Assembly: GCF_001411555.2 (NCBI RefSeq)
Contig: NC_049905.1
Span: forward strand, 21,442,097-21,506,096
DNA: 64,000 nucleotides
Origin: Juglans regia
Lineage: Eukaryota; Streptophyta; Magnoliopsida; Fagales; Juglandaceae
Direction: 5' to 3'
The notes beneath the pieces were generated by a model. It ran no database searches. It was not told the DNA's origin and was given only the letters and a program-made list of their open reading frames with translations. The translations under genes and the position numbers were made by a program. Positions 1-10,668 of this stretch are shown here, piece by piece. Position 1 is the stretch's first letter. Every line of letters starts with the position of its first letter.

Positions 1-1153
1 CAATATGTGATTGAATACCATAAAATTTATTTGTATTATGCCTCTTATTGGTGCTGTTGGTAAATCTCCACAGAAAGAGATTCTCTTTTATTGCTATAAA
101 GCAGTTAGAATAGAAGTTTATATTGTCCAAATTTTATGGTGAATGCGGAGATCTTTTGAACAGAGCAACTATGTTCAAGAGGCTAGCATATTCTGTACAA
201 TTGTATGTTAGTGAAACTGAGAGTTGGCACAATGGCAGAACTCAAACAATTATATCAGTATTGGATTATAGGGGAGCAAGAACAATTGATTGAGCTATGT
301 ACATATATGCTCTACTTATCCCCTGCCTTATGAGATCATATTATAATGAACAGATACCAATGATTGGCTGATACTGATTTATTGCCTACACCTCAGGATT
401 CAAGTCCATCTTTCTTAAATTTTATTCTTCAACATATACTGAGGAAGCTCTTGGAGTGTTCCTTATTTTGACTGGGAAAAAATAAGAAAAGAGAAGATAT
501 TGTACTGTGGCATAAAGATCAAACCCCTTCTGCCAACATGGTTGGTAGTAGACAGTGGGTCAATGTTAAAATTCTTTAGACATCCATTTGTGTCAGGTCT
601 TATATAGACACTGGAATTGGATAAGAATCATTTAAGCATCTAATCAGAAATATCATTCTATCAAATAAATGTTTTTCTGGTTCTTAGGAGTTCTTAGGAG
701 GAATCAAAGAGTTGACCGACTTTTATCCATCTTGGATAACAAGAATGTGTATATCTTTTCTTAATTTTTCATCCATGCATTACTTTTTGATAGTTACTGA
801 CCTTTTGCTACCGATCAAAAAAGTTACCAAGCTTTTGAGGTTTTTGAGTTCTGCTAAAAATGGAAAAAAATAGAGGACAGCTAAAGTTCTTGTCCACCAC
901 AGCATGTTGTAGTGATGTGTGGCCAGGTCTGTATAAGAACCCTACGGCAAATACGTGCAGAATCTGCTCCTTTTTATACCACCATTTTTGCTACATTTGA
1001 TGCTTCATTTTGATTGTTAAAACTATGGAGCTGTTGCTAAATCTGAATAATTCAGCCTAATTGTCAATAAGTTTGAATTATTTGTGGCCTCGGTTATTGT
1101 TGCTTTCGTTGTTAGATACCGAAGTTGATTTACTGTGTGGTGATCTTTCTCAG
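1..1153 (+). other. TOP6B intron, left copy
   Basis: No coding exon is visible. The matching sequence in the right copy lies between the exon ending at 46797 and the exon starting at 48151, so this stretch is the downstream part of one long TOP6B intron. It ends in a good acceptor (tttctcag) at 1153. The right copy lacks about 95 bp that is present here around 965-1060. Confidence 0.8.
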
Positions 1154-4100
1154 GTGAAATGGGCCCAGAGTTTAACCCCAAAATGCCTGTCAAGTCTCTA
1201 ACATCTCAACAGATAGTTCGCATTCATCAGTTGTTTCGTCAAGCTAAGTTTGATGACCCTAGTGGTGATGTAAGCCTTTGATCAGTAGCATTCAGCTATT
1301 CTGTTAATTTGATTTTGGTCTCGTTTTAGTTTCTGATATGTTATGTTGCTTTACATATCCTTCATATTCATAGCCATTACACATTATTTTTCTCATTTTT
1401 CGTATTACTTAGAACCTGTTTTCAGTGTCTTAGTCCTGCAGGTGAATACAATCTTCGTCTTGGGATTATAAAGGAGCTGCATCCAGACATGGTAGCAACT
1501 TATTCAGGCAGGTTGTATTTATACCTGAGTTTTCTAGATCTGTTATTTTTTAAATTTCTTCTATTTTTTTATAAGTAACCAAATACTTTATTGAAAATTA
1601 AAAGGGTCTAGTCCAGATACATAGGATATAGTAAATTCCTTGTATATCATATAGTAATACATTTTATGTATTTGAAGGAGTGTATATTGTCAGTGATAGA
1701 TTGTTATCCTGCTAATTGATTTTGATTTCTTTACTTAATATACTGCTATTTAGTAAATTTGATTTTTCTCTTTTACCATAATATACAGTGCTCAAGTTTT
1801 TGAAGGCCACCCGTTTATTGTGGAAGCTGGTGTCAGTGTGGGAGGAAAAGATGTTAAGCAAGTATGTGAGATACACTGGGGACAAATAACTAATCAATCA
1901 AATCAGTTGTAGAAGCTTCAAAGCTGTTAGATATGATATTGTTCTTCATCATGTTGGTTTGTTAAAGACATTCTATATGAAATATCTTAGTTATTACAGA
2001 AATTAATTGCTAAATAAAGTGGAAAAGGAGGCACTCTTCTCTTATTGTTTCTACCTTAAAACTTGTTTTCTTCACAATGAGGGACTGGTTGGTGTTGTAT
2101 ATAGGTGGATGTTTTGGCACTCGTTCACAAGAGGGTTCTATTGTTAGTGTTGCATGTATCTAGACTTGAACACGCGACAGATTGCAGTTTTACTGTATTC
2201 ATCGTACTTTTAAGTCAAGTTTATATTGCAATAATTAGTAAGTAGAGAAGATGCTTTCTTCATTTGGACAGCGGCTTTAGGGAAGATTCTTACCTTGGAC
2301 AATGTGAGGAAGAAAAGGGTGTTGTATTGATCATTGGGTCTTGCATGCTTGATAAGAGTGCAGAATCCGTGGATCACCTTCTTTTCCACTATGAGGTTGC
2401 TAGTCTTCTAGGGAGGATTGTTTTTTAGAGTCTTTGGGATAGATTGGGTTATCCCTTCTGATCTGATAGATATCTTAATATGTTGGAAATGACAGTTTGG
2501 TAGCCATTAATGCGAACTTCTATGGAGGATGACCCTGTCATGCATATTTTGGTGTCTTTGGAGAGAAAAATGACTGTAATTCAAGAATTGCAAGAAATCA
2601 ATTCTAGAGTTCAAGCCTTTCTTTCTTTACACCCTATTTCATCAGATTGTGGCCCAAATTAGTGCTGTTATATATATTCATACTTTTCAAGATTATTTAA
2701 CACCTTTTCATTTTGCTATTTAGGTGGATCTCTGATTCTCTAGTAATTTTCCTGTATACTGGAGTAACACATGAATATTTTGTGTTCATAAAATCTACCT
2801 TGTTGAAAAATAAAATGAAAAATATATATGATGAAAGAATAGCCTATGGAACCCCTAGGGGGTTGGTTCGAATCCTCTTGGGTGCAAAACATTTGTAGGG
2901 TCCATCGGACTTGGTGGTGTTTCCCCATGAATTACCTGGGGGTGCACAGGTCGTCGGCAATGAGTTTGAATAGCCTATGGAATACGGTTCTTCTGGCAAG
3001 TTTCTAATACTAGAATATGATGTTATGTCAACCTGCTTTTAGCAGCTGAACAATCTAAGTGGTACGATCGGTAAAATATAGAAGAATTTATTCGCACAGT
3101 TGCACATATTGACCATAACTTTTGGATGTGACTAGCTGAGTATAGGCATATGTATTCCAACTCTTGTTTTCTTGAGCATGCTGTGTTGCTTAACCGTTAA
3201 TTGGGCAGAGTGGAAAGCTCGTTAGATGGCAATGTTGATATTTTTGCTCACTTTCTCATTGATTCAATGTTTATGAAGCATATTTTTCCTGTTTTAATGG
3301 CAGGGTTTGAACATATTCCGATTTGCAAATCGGATTCCGCTTCTTTTTGAGCAAGGTGCTGATGTTGTCACTAGGACTGTCCTTAAGAGAATCAAGTAAG
3401 ATATGGTCCAGCATTCGAATAGTTTCTCTGGTTATCTTGCTTTTCTCTTCTATATATATATATATATATAATTTGCTCTTGGGGTGGGGGGAGGGGGGGA
3501 TCAATTATTGTTGTCATAATACCTCTGGCAATGGGAAAAGAAATGGGAGTTTTGTACAGAATCTCACTGAAATATCTTTTTCAGTTGGGGTAGCTACAAG
3601 ATAAACCACATACAAGATAGAATCGGTGTTTTTGTGAGCATTGTGAGCACCAAAATCCCCTTCAAAGGCACTGGGAAAGAGTATATTGGAGATGATATAA
3701 CTGAGATATCTACTGCTGTCAAGGTGGGGAGTTTTCAGTTTTCGTGTAACTCCATCACAAAAGGATTAAGTAAACTAACAAGCATCATGTCCTCCAGTCT
3801 GCTATTCAGCAATGTTGCATCCAGCTAAAATCCAAAATAGTGAAGAGGATGCAGGCACGTGAGCAGCAGGAGAGAAAACGAAATTTAAGCAAGTAAATCC
3901 AATGCTCATCTGTCCTGTGTGAATGAGTCTACTAAATGATGTTATTGTCTCATTTGCATGAATTTAATCAAGTCTGTATCCATTGGCAGGTATATCCCAG
4001 ATGCTACAGGTGCTGTGTATGATGTTTTGAGAGAAATGGCGCAGTCACATGTGTCCAAGAAGAAACGTTATGATGATGAGGATGCAGAAGTATTAAGCAA

Positions 4101-5266
4101 AGTGTCTGCTCGGGTAATTACAAAAGAAACACTGAGGGAAAAGCTTGCTCAACACGTTGAACAGGTGAGATCTCAACTTGGATGGTTCCTGAAATTGTAG
4201 GAACTTGTGATGAACCTCAATGTTCAACAATACAAATTGGCTTTTGGAGACCTATTAAATTATAGGCCCTCAAGTACTCACTACGACAGTTCAAGCGAAG
4301 TACAAAATTCAGCTTTTCCAGATTAGGGATCCCTCCAGTTGAGCACAGACATCCTTCACTTAAAATTGAAAATTAGATGGATTGCTTGCATCATTTTATT
4401 ACGTCTTTCGGGGGAAACATAAATGCTTGTTTATGGATCAAACCTCGTGAAAGAGACATTCACAATGAAATGTTTGACCAATCTGAAATATATCTAGCAC
4501 CTTAGACCGAACCAATGTCGTGATTATGTATTAATATATGGGATATTTTGGTAGTTAAATTTGACCAAGTTATGACATCTTCAAAATTCTCACTTGGATT
4601 ACTTTGGGTCTCATGACCATGGTGAATTAAATTTTTGGCTGAGACGTTTCTTGTACATGTGACAACTTTTGTTACTTGAGTACAAGCAAATACTTTTTAG
4701 TTCACATAGCTTCCACTCTTTAAGTAAATTATTTCGCATATAGGGAATTTTATTTACACCGTGTAATGATATCTTAAAGAGTTGGCAAGCTTTTATTATG
4801 TGTGCATGCTTCTTTAGCAAAAGCTTTTTCTGATATGTTACCAGATGTTTGTATCTTCAAGGGACTGGCCTGCCTTGGTTCCTACAAATCCTGAATATCA
4901 AAATCCTTCTGACACAAACACAAGCCAACATTCTTGAGCATGGCATACACACATGGCTACCTTGTTGCAATATAGTTACTAGTACTATTTGGAAGATTTC
5001 TAGTTTATACACGTGCAAATTTGCTCGTACATACGCACGTATTTATTTACTTTCGGGGAAGAAAGATGGGGAAAATGTTTTAAGTACATGCGTGATCTTT
5101 TCACTTGTATTTGCAGGTGGACTATGAAATGGCACTGGAGTATGCAACACAGAGTGGAGTGACTGAAGAACCCAGAGAAGCGATATATATAGACTCACTA
5201 GAGGCTGAAAAGAAGTTCATCGACTTGCATAGTCCCATCTTTGTTTTCAGACTTTTCACCAAGTAA
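1154..5266 (+). CDS. TOP6B: DNA topoisomerase VI subunit B, C-terminal half (5' exons outside window)
   Basis: Eight exons: 1154-1269, 1426-1511, 1789-1861, 3304-3395, 3585-3723, 3798-3892, 3990-4164 and 5117-5266, with the stop TAA at 5264-5266. All have GT donors and AG acceptors, and the frame stays open across every junction. The product is recognised from conserved plant TOP6B segments such as IRIHQLFRQAKFDDPSGD-like, FRFANRIPLLFEQGADVVTR and STKIPFKGTGKEYIGDDI. The ATPase (GHKL) and most transducer exons lie upstream of base 1. TOP6B pairs with SPO11-3/TOP6A in the nucleus and is needed in plants for endoreduplication and growth (family knowledge). The 3385-3395 donor joins a coding AA to the next exon, giving Asn. 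This looks like the functional copy because its duplicate is broken. Introns carry a LINE scrap (2255-2470) and a SINE (2852-2967). Confidence 0.9.
2255..2470 (+). mobile_element. Degenerate LINE fragment in TOP6B intron
   Basis: The plus strand reads as WTAALGKILTLDN, then a broken frame, then VQNPWITFFSTMRL-like text. This resembles the zinc-binding reverse-transcriptase-associated domain (zf-RVT) near the 3' end of plant L1-type LINEs. It is full of stops, has no visible ends or target duplication, and is present at the same place in the right copy (about 54535-54750). It is an old insertion relic. Confidence 0.55.
2852..2967 (+). mobile_element. Short SINE insertion with 15-bp target duplication
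   Basis: A 116-bp insert is flanked by perfect 15-bp direct repeats gaatagcctatggaa at 2837-2851 and 2968-2982. It contains ggttcgaatcc (about 2864-2874), a match to the tRNA B-box, and ends in gagttt, a T-rich tail as in many plant SINEs. No clear A-box is present, so it is either 5'-truncated or a diverged tRNA-derived SINE. The right copy has it at 55135-55250. Confidence 0.6.
3450..3472. repeat. (TA)n microsatellite in TOP6B intron
   Basis: A run of alternating T and A directly after the exon ending at 3395. It is shared with the right copy near 55735-55753. Comparable (TA)n runs lie at about 6080-6105, 10057-10084, 18558-18594, 22214-22245, 24633-24662, 37650-37692 and 57905-57970. Confidence 0.9.
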
Positions 5267-6060
5267 CTTTTAAGATATTATTTAGCTTTTGATTAGACAA
5301 AGATTTTCATTTCTAGTTTCTTCTGGATGTCTCTCTCATCGGCTAATTACCTTGTATTGAGTCATTGAAAAAATAAAAATGAAGAAAAAATATTGAATAT
5401 TCGAAACGGAATGCAACTCTGTATGGCGTATTGTGATTTCAGTATCCTAAATGATAGAATGCTTTTATTCTTTGCATGTTTGAGAACGTTTCATCGATTC
5501 TTGGAATGTTACATCTATTCAGCTCTTCTTATACTGTTGGTGATGAGAGCCGAGCTGGCCTGTGGTGAACAATGTTGCAGGTGCCGACAGAATTGTTACC
5601 AATACACAGAATCAAGCCTGGTTTTAATCGGTAAAATGCTATGGGGGCAAGGTCACTCATTACAGTTCTGAAGAATGCAAATACCTTTCTACCATAGATA
5701 GCATCTTGACAAAGCTATGCGGCAATCTCAATATATATGTTTAAGAAACACTAGGTCGTCTTGCGTCAACCTAATTGGATCTTAAACTATTGTTCTTTCC
5801 TCGTTTATACAACGCTAAAGCTGCATTTTAAAAATAGGAATTAGAGCTAAATGTCCCCCACATTGTGAGACTATGATTGTTTGGATACTAAGAATATATT
5901 AGAATATCTGTAAATAGTAATTAAATAGTTTGAGTTAGATTTTTTATTCCAAAGCCATCTCTTTCTTTATTTCCCATCTCCCTGTCTTTCCTTTCTGGTT
6001 CTCTTGGTCTTGCTTCCTCCCCCCGACGTTAACTCTCTCTCTCTCTCGCTCTATATATCT
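5267..6060. other. TOP6B 3' flank, no gene seen
   Basis: AT-rich sequence after the TOP6B stop. It should hold the 3' UTR. A CT-rich then (TA)n tract begins near 6020. No open frame has recognisable content. In the right copy the segment equivalent to 4968-5395 is missing. Confidence 0.6.
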
Positions 6061-6148
6061 AAATATATATCTATCAGGATCATATATATATATATATATA
6101 ATATAAATAGGGGAAAAAAACAAAAGAATTAATAGATCTGGAAATTAC

Positions 6149-8690
6149 CATTCTCAGTTATGTAAGTTGTGAATTATAATACTTCTCCATTGTGTACTTC
6201 AAAAGATCACGAATTCCACTTGGATAAACATGAAGCTAACTTGAAGCAGCCTGTCAATATTGAAACCGAATGGAGTGATTAAAATTTTTACATGATTACA
6301 AGTATTTGAAAGAGAGATCTTTGCTCAATGCTAAATTTTCAATAATAAATTTTGCACTTTTTCATCTTAGATTATGTCATTTTCAATCAGGCTTGAAATG
6401 TATTGAGTCAATAAATGTGACTAGATCTTGTACTTTTAAGACAGAGTAACATATTTAGGGCTGCCAAATTTTGTGGGATGATCAAAATCTAGATCATTTG
6501 AAGTTACTAAAACAAGGGTGTGGTCCTACTTCAGAGTTGGAAAGAGAGATTACTTTCACAAGGGGGCAGGGAAGTTCTTATTAAAGCTGTAGCCCTCCAT
6601 ACCAACTTACTCAATGAGTTGTTTTAAGTTACCCTTAATCTTGTGCCGAGAACTAGAGAGGATGATGGCGAGATTTTGGTGGGGTCAACGAAGTAATGAG
6701 AGGAAAATCCATTGGATAAGTTGGAAGTAATTATGTGTGTCAAAATTTAGAGGTGGGATGAGGTTCCGTGATTTACATATGTTTAATATGGCTTTATTGG
6801 CTAAACAGGACTGGAGACTTTTGCAAGATGAGAATTCTTTGCTGCAGAGAATTTTCAAGGCTAAGTACTATCCCCATTGTTCTTTTTTCGAGGCTTCCTT
6901 AGGTACTAACCCTTCCTATGTTAGAAGGGGTATTTTTGAAGCAAGAGAGTGGTTTTTGAAAGGGTGTAGGTGGCGTGTTGGGAATGGGGAAATGGTGAAG
7001 ATTTGGAAGGTTCTATAGCTACCTGGACCTAGACCTTTACACTCTGATTTGGATAGCAGGAATGGGTCACCAATTGATGAAGAAAGTATAGTGGACAAGT
7101 TAATTGATGATACTACTAGGAACTGGAATGAACAATTAATTAGAGACCTCTTCAATCTAAGTGCAGTTGAGGAGATCCTAAAGGTTAGATTACCAACCAG
7201 TCAGTGTATGGATAGGTGGATTTGGGACAAGGAAGTAAATGGTAAATTCACGGTAAAGAGTGCTTATAAGCTGATTCAGGAGATTGAGACTAGTGGTGAT
7301 GGGGAAATATCCTTGCAGATGGGGGACAGGAGTCTTTGGTGGAAAATATGGCATATGAAAGTCCCTAGGAAGATTAAAGTGTTTGCCTAGAAGGCTTGTA
7401 AGGATATTTTACCAACACTTATTAATCTTAAGAGGAAAAAGGTGGAGGTGGAATCTAAGTGCTATTTCTGTCAGATTCATGTGGAAGATATTACTCATGC
7501 TCTGTTAAAGTGTCCTACTATCTATATTGTTTGGCAACGTTTCTTCCCATTGGTCAAGTTTTTTCATACTTCTTTCAGTTTTATTCAAACTGTGCTCCAG
7601 GTTATGATGCAAGGTGGTGAAACTGAACTAACTTTGTTTTGTGTCCTTTGCTAGAGCGTCTGGTACAGAAGGAATCAAATGCAGATGAAGAAGAATTTGA
7701 TACAACCTGTCCAAGCGGCCGAGCATCCTTTATCAATGTGCAAAGTCTTTAATGAAGTGCCAGCCATTACATCAAGGGAGCAATTACAAAAACTGACTAA
7801 GTGGCAAGCTCCAGAAGATGGTGTTTTTAAGTTGAATGTTGATGGGGCAATCTTTTCTGATCTGAGGAAGGTTGGAGTTGGGATGGTTCTGCGAGATACA
7901 CATGGAGCAATTGTGATGGCAGCAAGTAAGATTGAGCTAGAGGTGGATGAGGCGGCTACAATTGAAGCCATTGCTGTGTTGAGAGGGATACAGCTTTGTC
8001 TTCCACTTGGCATCCCAAAAGTAGTCATTGAAACTGATTGTCTCCGTGTGGTTCAGGAGCTACAATCTATTGAAACCTCTTATGCTAAGGATGGTAATTT
8101 GATCACTGAGATTAAGAACATGTTGCCGTGTTTCCAGGACGTACAAGTGTTGCATGTTAATAGTATGGGGAATGGGGTAGCTCATGCTTTAGCTAGATAT
8201 ACTTGGAATGTTGTTGATATTAATGTTTGGTGTGAGCAGGTCCCTTCTTTTGTTCACCATGCTTTATGGTTTGATAACAATTGATGTATTGATGGTTTTT
8301 AGTTTTGAATGAAGTTCTGTTTATCAAAAAAAAAAAAGACACAGTAACATGCTTTGCTTGATTCGACTTCGTACTACCATAAAAACATAATAGTATGAAG
8401 GCAGTCACCATTACAACGCTTGTTTTGAGTTAATTCTATTTTCTCTAACTGGTGTGTACATACGTAAAGCATATATGCCATCCACATCATGACTTATAAA
8501 ATGGTAATATTTGATTTGTGTCATTCAAAATTTAAAATTAATATTTTAAATCAAATTTTGTCATATAAATATTTTATTAAGTGTGCTTTATATACAAACT
8601 TGAAAATAGAAATTTTTTGTAAGTAAAAAATAAAAGTTGATTTACATCTTAGAACACAGTACCTCTGGACCAATATGTATGGTACCATAT
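6149..8690 (-). pseudogene. GH1 beta-glucosidase relic (two exons left), left copy
   Basis: On the minus strand, 6149-6250 matches the exon of the GH1 gene at 22825-22927 that encodes the ITENG nucleophile region, but is 1 bp shorter and so out of frame. About 8664-8690 matches the 32-bp exon at 23674-23705 (VLIGPQ region). Flanking intron text also matches the full gene, for example 6290-6420 against 22970-23110 and 8370-8415 against 23310-23380. The other exons are absent. A LINE sits inside the former intron. It is a remnant of a once-tandem GH1 gene next to TOP6B. Confidence 0.8.
6453..8335 (+). mobile_element. 5'-truncated L1-type LINE with poly(A) and 15-bp target duplication
   Basis: The insert is flanked by aagacagagtaacat (6438-6452) and aagacacagtaacat (8336-8350), 14 of 15 matching, and ends in an A run after 8325. 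Translations read as the reverse transcriptase C-terminal part (KFRGGMRFRDLHMFNMALLA), zf-RVT (CYFCQIHVEDITHALLKC) and an RNase H-like domain (FKLNVDGAIF, ETDCLRVVQELQS) ending at 8284. In-frame stops at about 7016, 7388 and 7652 break it. Most are shared with the right copy, so it was dead before the duplication. The left copy also has a TAA near 6728 that the right copy lacks. The 5' ORF1 and most of the RT are missing. Confidence 0.85.
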
Positions 8691-8699
8691 TTAGCGACG

Positions 8700-9587
8700 A
8701 CACTTTCGTCATAATAAGGGTATCATATATACTTGATCTTAAAAAGTTCCCATTAAATCAAAATCATCGCAAAATCTAACGATGTGGTCCTCACTAATAT
8801 TAGACAATAAGTGTCGTCATGGATATGAACATTATAGCGACCAAAATAAGTATCACTAATAGAAAACTATTTGTAGGATATGAACATTACGTATTTGGGA
8901 TCAATATAAAATATGGTAACAATTTCGGCCATTAAAATATAGTACTTCCTACCTGATAATTAGATGAACTGCAAATATATTGATCAAATATAAAATGGAT
9001 AGGAAAAGTATAAACAATGAATAAAGTTTCTTTCTTCAATTTCCACTCAACAATAAATGATAATTAATGACGTGCATGTTAGTAGAAAAGAAGTTCGTGA
9101 GACTTGTATATCTTAAAATTATATCTAACATCATAGATGTATACTACGAATTGCCATGTTTGCAATTATATTCCCAGAAGTCAATGTCTACATTAATTCT
9201 TTTAATTTCTACTTCTATTTGGTAACCATGTCTTGATTGCTATGCTCCATAACATAGGTGGGCTTTCTTGGCACCATAATTCTTCCTCCCATTATACCTT
9301 TGCCTACAGAAAGGGTTTCTATGACACAAAACTAGATCAATCTTTTATAAGCACATCAAGACTTCGATCATATCCATCATGCTGATCAACAGAATCAATA
9401 CATATTTCATTGGTTTTAGTGGCTTCAGCAAAGGTTTTGCATGAGTCTACTAATTTCTAATGAGGACCCAAATTGATCTATAGATCAAAAGGAATTATGC
9501 ATGGCGGTTACCATATCAAATTAAGAAAAATAAATTAAACGAGATCAACTGGCAAGTACAGTCGATCCTTAAACCTGGCATATATTA
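8700..9587. other. Intergenic stretch, no gene recognised
   Basis: AT-rich spacer between the GH1 relic and the F-box gene, conserved in the right copy at about 59962-60883. Around 8690-8880 there are several short gcgacg/cgtcg words that may be a decayed transposon end. I cannot assign it. Confidence 0.5.
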
Positions 9588-10052
9588 CTAATTTGTATAA
9601 AACATAGAAATTGATAATAGGCTGCCCGTGTGACATAGGTTCACATCGGTGTAACAATGGAACTTTGGATTATAGACGTGTCTTAGCGTGCCATTTTTTG
9701 GATCATAGGAATAGAATTGTCCGCAGCACCTCAGTATTAACACTTGGACAAATTCTAGCAGTCCCTCGCTTCCGGGCCGTTTTAGATCAATCTCGTATTC
9801 TTTGACCCAATGATCTTTCCTTTCATACTCTATGATCAGTACCCAAATATTGATGTGCAGCCTGATCGTCGAGCGGTCAACAATAGCCAAGTTTCCATTT
9901 AGATCAAGCAAATGACATCCCCTAAATTTAGGTGGATAAATCAAGCCAAATTCTTCTTTGGAAATATCAAACGAAACAATCTTAGTGAACTCAAGATGAC
10001 CCTCATCATGTGGTTATTCTTCAGGGTAAGAAAGCCAATAAAGATTCCCACA

Positions 10053-10087
<35 letters not shown>

Positions 10088-10425
10088 GCGCTCTAGATAA
10101 TGGACAAGAAGGGCCTTTGGGAATGGCCCTCCATGAACTTGTACCAAGTGTGAATATTTTAGCATAAAAATTAGTACTGCTGCTTTCATCATAAAATACT
10201 CGAACGATCTTGAACGTATTTTCTGAACAATCAAAACCTAACCCATATTTTGTGTTGCCTTCTCGTGGAGGAGAAGGCCGCCAAGATGGGAATGCTACTG
10301 GCGTTAGCCGCAAGGATACTAGTTGTTCTCTAAGAGGGTTAAACAAAACCACAAAGCTATTATCACTAACTTTTGTGAAACAAGACAGCCCATAACAGCT
10401 GCAGTACTCAAGATTATATTCTTTC

Positions 10426-10668
10426 TGAAATAAAATATGAAGTGTATGGAATTGCTTTGGTTCTCAATACCAAAACAGAGTAATATAATTTGTATATATA
10501 GATTAAAAAATGTTATCAATTACAATTTAAATCTATTTGAAATGATGTTATCTATATACAATATTTGAATTTAAATTTAAATACTGATGTATATCATTCT
10601 TCCGTTGTGGAAGATCTTTATCTGTTGAAGAATCAGGCTTGCATGCTGAATCATGAGGATTACCAACA
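10426..10668 (-). repeat. 3' LTR of the old Copia element
   Basis: 243 bp, the partner of 14833-15077. It ends at ccaaca next to a G/C-rich polypurine tract. It has a 3-bp deletion near its boundary relative to the partner. Confidence 0.9.

Noticed and set aside
2852..2967. A tRNA gene suggested by ggttcgaatcc
   Set aside because: No cloverleaf or anticodon arm can be drawn. The 15-bp flanking duplication shows a SINE-like insert.
9941..10234. Frame with Tyr-Ile repeats as a separate small gene
   Set aside because: The Tyr-Ile run is the (TA)n tract inside the F-box pseudogene. The coherent protein frame is the 10014-10352 one.
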